DNA of 64,000 bases from Sphingomonadales bacterium EhC05 (GTDB lineage: Bacteria; Pseudomonadota; Alphaproteobacteria; Sphingomonadales; Sphingomonadaceae): NCBI GenBank assembly GCA_001650955.1, contig LXYP01000005.1:100014-164013 (forward strand), in the 5' to 3' direction. The notes below the pieces were generated by a model that was not told the DNA's origin, searched no databases, and saw only the letters and a list, made by a program, of their open reading frames with translations. Below, piece by piece: positions 56,044-64,000 of this stretch; the stretch's first letter is position 1; every line of letters starts with the position of its first letter. The position numbers and the translations under genes were made by a program.

Positions 56044-56838
56044 TCAGCTGCTCGGTCGTTCACTGCGATAATAGAGAAATGCAAACCACAGCGCGAGGGC
56101 GCCCAGCAAGTGCCAGAACGCATGCCCCTGCCACAGGCTATCCGGGGTACAGAGCTGACCATTTTGATCGAGATTCCAGATGATGAAAGCGATGATGTTG
56201 GAGACCAGGCCAGCAACATAATAGCCGGTCCGGGCCTGCGGGCGCAGGGGCCTGGCAAAGACAAGCTCCAATATTATCGCGGCCAGAAGGACAACGGCAA
56301 ATAGCCAGCGGCGAACCTCGGGCAGCGCATAAAGGATTGCGACCAGCACCGCACAGAGCAATGCATAATAGATCATCGCGCGCCGATCCGCGATCCGCTG
56401 CCATTTGGCCAGCGCGCGGATCAGGAAAAATCCGCTGATCAGATACATGCCCAGCACGTCAAAAAACTGTCCCCATAAGGTCAATGTTGCGTGGAGCAGG
56501 AGAGAACCAATTCCAACGATAATCGCCGCCGCGCCCAGCACATTGGCAGCCAATGGCGGAAAGGCCGATTGCCAGTCCCGCGATGCGGCCATCAGGATCA
56601 TCAGGAAACCGGCAAAGACAAAGCCGAGCGACGAGATACTATTGGCCGGCTGCAACAGGATCGCGCCGGTTCGCGGCATTTCACAGAAACATCTCGTTTC
56701 GGTGCATGTCGCTGGTGCAAAGATCGACCAGTCAGGGCCAAAAATCATCAACAAGCCAGCTGTCATTGCCGCCGACAAGGCGGTCCATATGGCAGCAAGA
56801 AGCAGCTTTGCGGTGATATTGGTTATGTTGAAAGCCAT
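56044..56838 (-). CDS. Ceramidase-like (CREST superfamily) membrane protein
   Basis: 264-residue, seven-helix protein of the alkaline ceramidase/PAQR (CREST) group. Characteristic elements are the CEMPR-type N-terminal loop with cysteines (TCTETRCFCEMPRTGAI), NSISSLGFVFAGF, GIGSLLLHATLTLWGQFFDV (His and Asp) and the final WQGHAFWHLLGALALWF (His pair). These positions match the metal-coordinating residues of the superfamily. A sphingolipid or phosphosphingolipid acyl hydrolase would fit a sphingomonad, but direct evidence is lacking. Start overlaps the SnoaL-like gene by 16 bases. Confidence 0.8.
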   Translation of the reverse strand: MAFNITNITAKLLLAAIWTALSAAMTAGLLMIFGPDWSIFAPATCTETRCFCEMPRTGAILLQPANSISSLGFVFAGFLMILMAASRDWQSAFPPLAANVLGAAAIIVGIGSLLLHATLTLWGQFFDVLGMYLISGFFLIRALAKWQRIADRRAMIYYALLCAVLVAILYALPEVRRWLFAVVLLAAIILELVFARPLRPQARTGYYVAGLVSNIIAFIIWNLDQNGQLCTPDSLWQGHAFWHLLGALALWFAFLYYRSERPSS

Positions 56839-57287
56839 TGTTCTGGTAATTTCAAACCTTCCCGCTCATTGTCCCAGATCATCCCCATGATCCACCACCG
56901 ACCGTTGGGTTCGCCGCTTTCGGCAACGTGGTCGTTCCACAGATGCACCATATTCACCCCGCGAAACTGAACGTCCGGATGATCGGGCGTTTCACGCGCA
57001 ACATAGGTTGAAAAGACATGGGCAATCTGGCCAAAAATATCGGTTTTGCGGCCAATCTCGATTTCATAAAAGCTGCGCCCGGCGAGCAACGGGATCGTCG
57101 CCTCGACAAATTCATCATAGCTGAATGTATAGGCGACCGGCTTGCCATCTTCGATCCGGGTGCGCGTGATCAGCGCGCGCGGATGATAGATTTCGCGATC
57201 GCGCTCCCAGTCTTGCCCGCCCGGTGGTCCCGAGATGCAATCGTAGAGCGTTTCCATGACTTCATCGATCGTTGCATATCTGGTCAT
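56823..57287 (-). CDS. SnoaL-like / NTF2-fold protein
   Basis: 154-residue protein of the NTF2-like superfamily (SnoaL type): YATIDEVMETLYDCISGPPG, FYEIEIGRKTDIFGQIAHVF and VNMVHLWNDH with the closing GRWWIMGMIWDNERE. No catalytic assignment possible. ATG at 57287 has GGAG seven bases before it. Upstream frame codons (to 57320) are ignored. Overlaps the ceramidase-like gene, so the pair is probably coupled. Confidence 0.8.
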   Translation of the reverse strand: MTRYATIDEVMETLYDCISGPPGGQDWERDREIYHPRALITRTRIEDGKPVAYTFSYDEFVEATIPLLAGRSFYEIEIGRKTDIFGQIAHVFSTYVARETPDHPDVQFRGVNMVHLWNDHVAESGEPNGRWWIMGMIWDNEREGLKLPEQWLST

Positions 57288-57459
57288 TTTGCTGCTCCAC
57301 AGTTTCCGAACAAGAAACAAGCCTAGAGAAAAGCTGAGAGTTTATCAGTAAAAATTCGACGCCCTCTCGACTCATCCTTCATAATGCACGTTTTATCGTT
57401 GACGATGTGATGTTATCACATTAGCTCTAACGCATCCCCCGAGGAGAGGAGCAAGATAA

Positions 57460-58404
57460 ATGCGAATTTCAATATTTGGCACGGCGATAATTTTCGCCCT
57501 GACCGCATGCGGCAGTGATAACAACACCAGTGCTGATTTTGACATGGCTGAAGAAGCAACCGAGTCTTATTCTATCACGCAAAATTTGAAATCCGGGTCA
57601 GCGGAGGCCGGCGATGCAAATGTCCGATCTCAAGAAGCTAATGGCGTGAGCGGATCAGGCACGATCGCCGTCTCAATCCCCCAGATCGCATATAGCTATA
57701 AATATGGCTTCCGCTTACCCGCTGCCGAAATCCCAAAAGCACAAGAAGCGCATGTCGCTTTGTGCGAAAATCGTGGTCCAAAGATTTGCCGCGTCCTGAA
57801 TATGGAAAATAGCGGCGGGGAAGGTGATTATGCGACCGGGATGCTGAATATCGAGGTCGCGGCACCGCAGGCGCGTGCATTTGGTGTTCAACTCGCCGCA
57901 ACACTCGATGAACATAACGGCAGTCAGATTGCGACATCGATTAGCGGAGAAGATCTTTCCAAACAGATCGTCGATACGGAAGCGCGGCTGCGCAGTAGGG
58001 TTTTGCTATCGCAACGGCTGACCGAACTGCTCCGTACCAAAAAGGGAAGTGTCGCCGAACTCGTAGAAGCGGAACGCGCCGTCACCCAAGTCAATGAAGA
58101 GATTGACCGGGCACGGAGTTGGCTCAAGGAAATGCGCGGACGCGTCGCTTTCAGCAAGATAGTCGTCAGTTATCAGTCCGGAGCGCCCGGCTCCGGTGGC
58201 ATCATAAGGCCAATCCGGGAAGCCTTTGGAGGCATTTCCTCGACACTCGGTTCTTCAGTCGGCGCTGCCATTACCTTCATTTCGATCACCTTGCCCTGGA
58301 TATTGATTCTCGTGCTAGCAGTCTATTTCCGTCGCCGATTCAAGGCGCCAGACCGGACATTTTGGGGTCGCCAGATCGAAGTCGCCGCACCCGCTGACGA
58401 TTGA
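57460..58404 (+). CDS. DUF4349 lipoprotein
   Basis: 314-residue lipoprotein (MRISIFGTAIIFALTAC, Cys17) with a central coiled coil (RLRSRVLLSQRLTELLRTKK to GRVAFSKIVVSYQS) and one membrane helix near the end (ITFISITLPWILILVLAVYF) followed by basic residues. This is the DUF4349 layout. The function is unknown; envelope location is clear. Ribosome-binding site GAGGAGAGG before the ATG. Stands between the SnoaL/ceramidase pair and purC. Confidence 0.88.
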   Translation: MRISIFGTAIIFALTACGSDNNTSADFDMAEEATESYSITQNLKSGSAEAGDANVRSQEANGVSGSGTIAVSIPQIAYSYKYGFRLPAAEIPKAQEAHVALCENRGPKICRVLNMENSGGEGDYATGMLNIEVAAPQARAFGVQLAATLDEHNGSQIATSISGEDLSKQIVDTEARLRSRVLLSQRLTELLRTKKGSVAELVEAERAVTQVNEEIDRARSWLKEMRGRVAFSKIVVSYQSGAPGSGGIIRPIREAFGGISSTLGSSVGAAITFISITLPWILILVLAVYFRRRFKAPDRTFWGRQIEVAAPADD

Positions 58405-58521
58405 TTGCGCAGACAATCAGTTTGGCATATACGTAGATTTCAACGCCCTGGTTCAATCGAAATCGCATGATTCGGTTTGCCAGGGCATGGTTTTTTTCGC
58501 TTTTGCGAGTAGGAATCCTAT

Positions 58522-59301
58522 ATGTCACGTCGTCGCCAAATCTATGAAGGCAAAGCCAAAATCCTTTATGAAGGCCCCGAGCCTGGTACGATCATCCAAT
58601 ATTTCAAAGATGATGCGACCGCTTTCAATGCCGAGAAAAAGGGCACGATTAACGGCAAGGGCGTGATCAACAATCGGATCAGCGAGCATATTTTCACTTT
58701 GCTGGGCCACATCGGCATCCCCAGCCACTTCATCCGCCGCCTCAATATGCGCGAACAATTGGTCAAGCAGGTCGAAATTGTTCCGATCGAAGTGATCGTG
58801 CGCAATGTTGCGGCAGGCTCACTATCCAAGCGGCTGGGCATTGAGGAGGGCACAGCTTTGCCCCACACATTGCTGGAATATTGCTATAAGGACGATGCCC
58901 TTGGCGACCCGCTGGTGGCAGAAGAACATATCGCATGTTTCGGCTGGGCGACGCAGGATGAAATGCAGGACATTTCAGCGATGGCTATTCGCATCAACGA
59001 CTTCATGGCCGGCATGTTTGCTGGCATCGGCATTCGACTGGTTGATTTCAAACTCGAATTTGGCCGGATATTCGACGGCGACTTTTCGCGGATCATATTG
59101 GCGGACGAGATCAGCCCGGATGGCTGCCGCCTATGGGATATCGAGACCAATGAGAAGCTCGACAAGGATCGTTTCCGCCGCGATCTGGGTGGCGAAGCCG
59201 AGGCTTATCAGGAAGTTGCCCGGCGTATGGGCCTGTTTCCGGAAGGCGGGATCAGCGAAGTCGCTGATCTGGATAGTGAGCGGAAGAAACGCGGGAAATA
59301 A
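58522..59301 (+). CDS. purC: Phosphoribosylaminoimidazole-succinocarboxamide synthase
   Basis: Seventh step of de novo purine synthesis: couples aspartate to CAIR using ATP. It is 259 residues long, with [20 protein letters not shown] at the N-terminus, [19 protein letters not shown], and [20 protein letters not shown] and [10 protein letters not shown] (catalytic and ADP-binding part). Normal length. ATG at 58522 fits. In many alphaproteobacteria purC is directly followed by purS and purQ; here a surface-lipoprotein pair of 2.7 kb lies between. Confidence 0.96.
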   Translation: MSRRRQIYEGKAKILYEGPEPGTIIQYFKDDATAFNAEKKGTINGKGVINNRISEHIFTLLGHIGIPSHFIRRLNMREQLVKQVEIVPIEVIVRNVAAGSLSKRLGIEEGTALPHTLLEYCYKDDALGDPLVAEEHIACFGWATQDEMQDISAMAIRINDFMAGMFAGIGIRLVDFKLEFGRIFDGDFSRIILADEISPDGCRLWDIETNEKLDKDRFRRDLGGEAEAYQEVARRMGLFPEGGISEVADLDSERKKRGK

Positions 59302-59419
59302 TCCCAATTCCTGATCTTTGCTGAATGAATAGTCCGGGGCTTCCCAATTCGGGGGCACATGTCCCGCAGCAATATTGTTTATGGTTTACGCGAAATTAAC
59401 CATTGCAATGATAGCAGCT

Positions 59420-59444
59420 TCCTCATGTGAAATTCATATGAGGA
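59420..59444 (+). promoter_or_regulatory. Hairpin covering the Shine-Dalgarno of the surface lipoprotein gene
   Basis: Arms TCCTCAT (59420-59426) and ATGAGGA (59438-59444) with 11 bases between. The right arm contains the ribosome-binding site GAGGA nine bases before the ATG at 59454. The hairpin could hide the site until unfolded (RNA structure-based or protein-mediated control). Confidence 0.45.
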
Positions 59445-59453
59445 TCATTTCCG

Positions 59454-60710
59454 ATGCGCTTACTAATCTTGCTCGCCACGACGACAATGCTTGCAGCCTG
59501 CGGTGGAGCTGGTCCACAGGCGGCCGGCGGTAGTGCTCCCCCAACTGGGACAGGCGGCGGCGGCACCGGCGGAGGCGGCGATGGCGGCGGCGGCACGGCG
59601 CATACATTTGTTGATCCTCAAGACCCCAAAACTTACACGGCAGTAGGCGCATCCCATAGCTATAACTACGCGGTGGAAGACGCTATTGCTCCAAATGCCG
59701 GCCAAGGTGGACAGCTTTATCAAGGCGATGCCACGACCGTCCGCGACAGCAACCTGACCATCGCCTATAATCCTCGCGATGCCATTTTTGACGTCAGCTT
59801 CAACAATGGTGACGCCGGTACATCGGCCGCCAGCCGGTTTCAGGACCCCTTGCATCGGACCGATTTTGGCGGTGTTATCGAACCCCAAATCGGAACACCC
59901 AATCTCGGTTCGGCGCAATTTGGTATTGAAGGGGTAAATTATCTCGAATCCGGATCATCCAGCAACGTTTTCTTTGCGATTCCTGACGAATTTGTTTTCG
60001 GCTTGGCCGATCCTGCGCTGGGTGGAAGCTACGAGGGCACAACATTTTTCTACCAAACGCCTGGGACAGAAACGCAATATGTGTCCTTCGCCGGTTATCT
60101 GCGAAATCGCGCAACTGTTACCAATGTAGAAATTGAAAATGCGGATGGTTCGACCACCGAATTTTTACGACAGAATAACCAGTTTGAACGCGGCGCTTTT
60201 GCATTTGGCGAATTGACTCCAAACGACCAGGTCCCGACCACGGGAACCGGTTCATTTGAAGGCACCATGCTCGCTTCGATGGTGTTTAACGATCAGCCGG
60301 ATACAAATGGCAACACCGACACCTATTTTCAGTGGATCGCCGGTCGTGCCACAACCAATGTTGATTTTGGTGCCAATACATTCGCGCTGTCGCTCAATGG
60401 AACCGTCGACGCCCCCCTGTTTGACGGCACCAGCCGACAGCATAGCGTGCTTGAAGGTGCAGGTTTCCGCGCCAATGGCGGTGGCGACATAAATCTCGTA
60501 AGCGCCGGCGGCTTTTTTGGCCAGTTTAATGAAGCCTGGTTTGTCAATCCCGGCGGACAAAGGCTTGACCTGGTTATCGCCGGCTCGAGCATTGACGGCG
60601 CATTCTATGGACCGAATGGTGCAGAACTTGGCGGTGGCTATCGGATTGTTGGCGGTACGCCAGACGAGCGAATCGATATCCTGGGTACCTTTGTCGGTAA
60701 GCAGCCCTAG
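59454..60710 (+). CDS. Surface lipoprotein, TbpB-like (Slam substrate)
   Basis: 418-residue lipoprotein: signal with LAAC, Cys16, then a Gly-rich, repeat-like linker (about residues 17-50, GGGGTGGGGDGGGGTA), then a beta-rich body of the transferrin-binding-protein-like type (GVNYLESGSSSNVFFAIPDE, DTYFQWIAGRATTN, GGFFGQFNEAWFVNPGGQRL and the final AELGGGYRIVGGTPDERIDI). The following gene encodes a Slam-type translocator 8 bases downstream, which in Neisseria-type systems moves such lipoproteins to the cell surface. Ligand unknown (iron carrier, haem or another protein). Confidence 0.8.
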   Translation: MRLLILLATTTMLAACGGAGPQAAGGSAPPTGTGGGGTGGGGDGGGGTAHTFVDPQDPKTYTAVGASHSYNYAVEDAIAPNAGQGGQLYQGDATTVRDSNLTIAYNPRDAIFDVSFNNGDAGTSAASRFQDPLHRTDFGGVIEPQIGTPNLGSAQFGIEGVNYLESGSSSNVFFAIPDEFVFGLADPALGGSYEGTTFFYQTPGTETQYVSFAGYLRNRATVTNVEIENADGSTTEFLRQNNQFERGAFAFGELTPNDQVPTTGTGSFEGTMLASMVFNDQPDTNGNTDTYFQWIAGRATTNVDFGANTFALSLNGTVDAPLFDGTSRQHSVLEGAGFRANGGGDINLVSAGGFFGQFNEAWFVNPGGQRLDLVIAGSSIDGAFYGPNGAELGGGYRIVGGTPDERIDILGTFVGKQP

Positions 60711-60718
60711 AGATTAAA

Positions 60719-62137
60719 ATGGCAAATTCTAGCCAATTGGTCAAAGCTACCCTTGTATCTTTCGTGGCCATTGCTGGGATTGGACAAGCACAGGCGGCAG
60801 CGCCGCTCGCTGGCTCTGCCGATGGCGCGGCAGACATTGCCTCGACGACGCAACCGGAGTGTGACGCCAATGGCAAATGTCACCTTCGCGTGACGCCGCG
60901 TCAGCTGCTGGCGAAAGCGGAAGCGCTGATCCAGCAGAAAAACTATCAAGCTGCGCTGCCGCTGGTCAATGCCTTGGGACAAGTGCCCGAATTGCAGATG
61001 CAGCAGCGGTTTCTGGCAGGTTTCATCGCCATTGAAACGGGCGACGTCGACGACGCGATCAAGAAATTTCGATCGATATTGAATGGCAATCCCGGACAGA
61101 CCCGGGTGCGTCTGGAATTGGCGAGAGCCTATTTGCTCACTGGCAAGGAATCGAGCGCGGACTATCATTTCCGTCTCGCCCAGAATGACGAAAATCTTCC
61201 TGACGAAATTGCTCAGACGATCAGAAACACGCGGAGCATCATTCGCGATCAACGTATCTGGCGGTTCAGTTTTGACTTCGGATTTGCCCCGGATACCAAT
61301 GTCAATAACGCGACCAATGCCGAAACGATCGACATCAATTTTGGCCCGATCAAATTGCCGTTGCAGCTCGATGACAATGCCCGTCAGCGTTCAGGCATCG
61401 GTCAAACGGGCGGCTTTTCTGGCGGCGTTCGGGTAAAGGCCAATGACAAGCTGGCGATCCTGTTTGACGCCGACAGCCGAATCATCAACTATAGCGGCAA
61501 AGATTCTGACGATATTGTGGTCCAGGCTGCTGTCGGTCCGGAATATCGCATAGCCCAATACACCAGCATATCCATGCAGGCAGTCGGGCTCCAACGCTGG
61601 TATGGAGGACGTGTCGCGACCCGGGAATATGGCGGGAAATTAGGGTTTCAGCAGGCGCTGAGCGAAGGCCAACGCATTGGAGTCGAATTGGACGCGCGCA
61701 GAACGGAATCAAAATTCAGCGACGCCTATAGCGGGTGGCAACTTGGCGCGAACGCCACTTATGAGCAATTGATCGGCAAATCCCTGATCGCGTCGGCAAG
61801 CGTTTTTGCCCGGCGCGATCTGCTCAATGATGACGGCTATTCGAGCGTCAACTATGGCGTCAATCTGGGGATTGGGGGAGAATTGCCGCTCGGTCTGAAC
61901 GCCGGTGTTTCGGCCAGCGTGAGCCGTTCCGAATTTGATGCTCCGATTCTCTTCTATTCCACCGAAAAGCGGCAAGACTGGCGCGGTTTTGGACGCGCTT
62001 ATATTGGCAGTCGCAAAGTCCGGTTTCTCGGATTTTCGCCGTCAATCGACTATAATTATTCGCGAGTCGACAGCAATTACAACCTCTATCAGATGGATCG
62101 TCATCGCGTGAATTTCAAATTGGCCAAATTTTTCTAA
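60719..62137 (+). CDS. Slam-type outer-membrane surface lipoprotein assembly protein
   Basis: 472-residue outer-membrane protein of the Slam/DUF560 family: signal peptide (cleavage after AQA), a TPR-like domain (about residues 55-165; KAEALIQQKNYQAALPLV and GQTRVRLELARAYLLTGKES), and a C-terminal beta-barrel built of strands such as RFSFDFGFAPDTNVNN and IDYNYSRVDSNYNLYQMDRH with the last residues FKLAKFF (C-terminal Phe). Partner of the preceding lipoprotein. It is weakly preceded by a ribosome-binding site, so it is probably expressed through coupling. Located between purC and purS. Confidence 0.85.
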   Translation: MANSSQLVKATLVSFVAIAGIGQAQAAAPLAGSADGAADIASTTQPECDANGKCHLRVTPRQLLAKAEALIQQKNYQAALPLVNALGQVPELQMQQRFLAGFIAIETGDVDDAIKKFRSILNGNPGQTRVRLELARAYLLTGKESSADYHFRLAQNDENLPDEIAQTIRNTRSIIRDQRIWRFSFDFGFAPDTNVNNATNAETIDINFGPIKLPLQLDDNARQRSGIGQTGGFSGGVRVKANDKLAILFDADSRIINYSGKDSDDIVVQAAVGPEYRIAQYTSISMQAVGLQRWYGGRVATREYGGKLGFQQALSEGQRIGVELDARRTESKFSDAYSGWQLGANATYEQLIGKSLIASASVFARRDLLNDDGYSSVNYGVNLGIGGELPLGLNAGVSASVSRSEFDAPILFYSTEKRQDWRGFGRAYIGSRKVRFLGFSPSIDYNYSRVDSNYNLYQMDRHRVNFKLAKFF

Positions 62138-62253
62138 ACGCGGATCGGCGATAAGGCTGTTCGCCTTGAAAACATCTCTTCTTGCTCTTGCCCCACACGG
62201 ACACCGCGCTATAGGATTGTCGTCCGCGCAACCATTTGAGCGAAAGACCGAAG

Positions 62254-62508
62254 ATGAGAGTTAGAATTTTCGTAACATTGAAAACCGGCGTCCTCGATCC
62301 GCAGGGGAAAGCCATTCATCATGCTTTGGAAAGCCTGGACTTTACAGGCGTTCGGGATGTGAGGGCCGGCAAGCTTATCGAACTCGAGGTCGACGCCGAT
62401 ATTTCCGATAGCGATCTGGAAAATATGTGCGAAAAACTGCTCGCAAATACAGTGATCGAAAATTATGCGATCGAAAAGCTCCTTGATCCAGTGGAAGCGA
62501 CCTCCTGA
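62254..62508 (+). CDS. purS: Phosphoribosylformylglycinamidine synthase, PurS subunit
   Basis: 84-residue small subunit of the three-part FGAM synthase (PurL-PurQ-PurS): [38 protein letters not shown] and the final [18 protein letters not shown]. Normal length and position directly before purQ. The ATG at 62254 is used; a TTG six codons upstream is possible. Stop overlaps the purQ start by one base (TGATG). Confidence 0.95.
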   Translation: MRVRIFVTLKTGVLDPQGKAIHHALESLDFTGVRDVRAGKLIELEVDADISDSDLENMCEKLLANTVIENYAIEKLLDPVEATS

Positions 62509-63167
62509 TGCAATCTGCGGTCATCGTTTTTCCCGGCTCCAATTGTGACCGCGATATGGCTGTGGCGCTCGAAACCGTCTCCGGCAAGAAACCACATATG
62601 GTCTGGCATGGCGATACGGCATTTCCGGATCAGGTCGACGTTATCGCCATTCCAGGCGGCTTTTCCTATGGAGACTATCTGCGCTCCGGAGCGATGGCCG
62701 CGCGGTCCCAGATCATACCAGCTCTCGTCGCGGCGGCCGAACGCGGCACCCATATTCTCGGAGTCTGTAACGGCTTTCAGATATTAACCGAAATCGGACT
62801 GCTGCCGGGTGCGCTGATGCGCAACGAGAAGATCAATTTTATCTGTAAAGATGCCGCTCTTGTGGTTGAAAATACAGGTAGCGTTTTTGCATCTGGCTAT
62901 GAAAAAGGCCAGACAATCAATATTCCTGTCGCCCATCATGACGGCAATTATTTTGCCGATGATGATATGCTTGAACGGTTGGAAGCCAACGGTCAAATCG
63001 CATTTCGCTATCAGGATCGGATCAATGGATCTGCCAATGATATCGCCGGCATCACCAATAGCAACGGCAATGTGCTTGGCATGATGCCTCACCCGGAACG
63101 TGCGATCGACCTGCGCCATGGCGGTACCGACGGCCTGGATTTGTTTCGCGGGTTATTTGGCAACTAG
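62508..63167 (+). CDS. purQ: Phosphoribosylformylglycinamidine synthase, PurQ subunit
   Basis: Glutaminase subunit (219 residues) supplying ammonia to PurL. Signatures are [37 protein letters not shown], the nucleophile in GVCNGFQIL and the His-Glu of [15 protein letters not shown]. Translationally coupled to purS. purL is not in the window. Followed on the other strand by ompA. Confidence 0.96.
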   Translation: MQSAVIVFPGSNCDRDMAVALETVSGKKPHMVWHGDTAFPDQVDVIAIPGGFSYGDYLRSGAMAARSQIIPALVAAAERGTHILGVCNGFQILTEIGLLPGALMRNEKINFICKDAALVVENTGSVFASGYEKGQTINIPVAHHDGNYFADDDMLERLEANGQIAFRYQDRINGSANDIAGITNSNGNVLGMMPHPERAIDLRHGGTDGLDLFRGLFGN

Positions 63168-63557
63168 CCATTCGAAAGATTTTCGTGCCAGCCGACTGTT
63201 TCAGCCTTTAGGCGGGCCGGAATAGATGTTGCGACTCTGATCCCGGATAAGCCCGCGCAACCCATGACTAAAACTTCGGACATGATCGGATAGCCTGCGC
63301 GAGTGCTCGGTAACACGACTTGTTCGGGAGTCCGGTTGCCGGACGACATATCTGACGTTCCACTGATCAACCACCGACCCGACAATTGCGACTCATCTGA
63401 TTGACGGATCCGATATCCCGGGGAATCGGTCAGGTCGGTTTTGAGCGGCGATATTCTGTTGTTCATCGACAGGATGCAGATGATTTTCCCGTTTGGATCG
63501 ATGAACTGAAAGCTGGCAACGTCAGGATCAAGCGGCCGCAAACCGATAGATCGGGAC
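63168..63557. other. Stretch between purQ and ompA, no confident gene
   Basis: A reverse-strand frame reads to a TTG at 63559 inside the A-tract of the terminator, or to an ATG at 63469 (102 codons). It ends by overlapping the purQ stop. No domain is recognisable and no ribosome-binding site is visible, so I do not call it. A downstream gene transcribed with ompA cannot be excluded. Confidence 0.3.
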
Positions 63558-63587
63558 AAAAAAAGGGCCGGTTTGAAACCGGCCCTT
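63558..63587 (-). terminator. Intrinsic terminator of ompA
   Basis: On the reverse strand a GGGCCGGTTT/AAACCGGCCC stem (63565-63585) is followed by seven T. It lies 26 bases after the ompA stop codon. A few As on the other side could also serve purQ. Confidence 0.9.
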
Positions 63588-63612
63588 CTTGAATTCGATT
63601 TGACGTAATGTC

Positions 63613-64000
63613 TTAGTTACCGGAACCAGGTCCGTACATAACTTCAACACGACGGTTCTGAGGTTCACGAACACCATCAGCTGTATCAACGCGTGGGCGT
63701 GATTCACCGAAGGCTTCGCTCGAGATAACACCATCGCTGATGCCACGTGAACCAAGATAGGCCCGTACAGCTTCGTTACGACGTTGGGACAGGCCGACGT
63801 TATAGCTGGCGGAACCAGATTTGTCAGCGTGACCAGCGAGCATAACTTGAGCCGAACCACAATTACCGTAAGCCGTAACCGCGTTGTCCAACACCGATGC
63901 TGCTTCTGGTGTAATATCTGACTGATCCCAGTCAAAGAATACAATATAAGGTCCAGGTGCACATACTTCAGCCGGAGGTGGCGGAGGAGGTGGTGGTGGA
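63613..64000 (-). CDS. OmpA family outer-membrane protein, partial
   Basis: The C-terminal end of an OmpA-like protein whose start lies beyond the window. It shows a Pro-rich hinge (PPPPPPPPAE, bases about 63960-63999), then EVCAPGPYIVFFDWDQSDIT and the peptidoglycan-binding OmpA domain: AGHADKSGSASYNVGLSQRR, NEAVRAYLGSRG and the final ESRPRVDTADGVREPQNRRV with the usual NRRVE end. The two cysteines of the domain (Cys in CAPGP and in NCGSAQ) could form a disulfide. Strong terminator follows. Likely the abundant major porin-like protein with an N-terminal barrel upstream. Confidence 0.92.
   Translation of the reverse strand, partial: PPPPPPPPPAEVCAPGPYIVFFDWDQSDITPEAASVLDNAVTAYGNCGSAQVMLAGHADKSGSASYNVGLSQRRNEAVRAYLGSRGISDGVISSEAFGESRPRVDTADGVREPQNRRVEVMYGPGSGN

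Noticed and set aside
63164..63559. 131-codon reverse frame between purQ and ompA
   Set aside because: TTG start lies in the terminator A-tract; no domain; kept only as a remark.

Overview
The window reads as chromosome of a sphingomonad (Alphaproteobacteria, Sphingomonadales; the Sphingorhabdus/Parasphingorhabdus/Sphingopyxis neighbourhood is my inference). The reasons are a moderate GC content, alphaproteobacterial versions of GyrB, ParC, GuaA and Der, two secreted proteins with a sphingomonad-type VPxPG C-terminal sorting tail, a GIY-YIG gene between short palindromic repeats (CCTTCGACAGGCTCAGGAC and its reverse), and many small soluble and membrane proteins of families common in this order. 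I saw no rRNA, tRNA, CRISPR array, prophage or intact transposase.

Layout. 0.1-9 kb: bacterioferritin, the reverse-strand cluster yfgM-bamB-der, panB, an MFS exporter, and a tightly overlapping reverse operon (YffB-like protein, DUF457 membrane protein, DUF427 protein, lipoprotein glycerophosphodiesterase). 9-13.6 kb: four small reverse-strand genes, then a gene-poor island of palindromic repeats holding a dead GIY-YIG endonuclease gene. 13.6-19 kb: guaA, a TPR lipoprotein of the PEP-CTERM-associated type, and two paralogous PEP-CTERM-like proteins. Each of the two has its own sigma-54 promoter and an almost identical terminator, and they form a small regulon. 19-28.5 kb: acyl-CoA ligase, GxxExxY protein, a nitroreductase/MarR pair with an obvious operator, a sterol-desaturase pair, a 520-residue AT-rich orphan, and a decayed GxxExxY gene. 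28.6-37.5 kb: gyrB, then a reverse-strand set (spinster-type MFS, PQQ dehydrogenase with a frameshifted end, serine hydrolase) facing an Lrp/AsnC regulator. 37.5-45 kb: YjbQ, a MacA-MacB efflux system, a photolyase-like protein whose domains appear to be in swapped order, tag, and an ICMT-like membrane methyltransferase. 45-53.6 kb: PQQ sugar dehydrogenase lipoprotein, DUF1499/extensin pair, the DUF1285-NUDIX-cca operon, an SDR, a degenerate nuclease-fold protein, and an ArsR/SRPBCC pair. 53.6-64 kb: parC, a SnoaL/ceramidase-like pair, a DUF4349 lipoprotein, and purC and purS-purQ separated by a surface-lipoprotein gene and its Slam-type outer-membrane assembly partner; the window ends inside an OmpA-family gene.

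The strongest unusual points are: (i) the two sigma-54-driven VPAPG-CTERM genes next to a PrsT-like TPR lipoprotein; (ii) the Slam/lipoprotein pair lodged between purC and purSQ, with a hairpin over the lipoprotein ribosome-binding site; (iii) the apparently circularly permuted cryptochrome/photolyase-like protein coupled to a 60-residue helix-turn-helix protein; (iv) the GIY-YIG pseudogene bracketed by palindromes; (v) the uncharacterised 520-residue orphan. All start choices, family names and functions were judged by eye; no database search was run.
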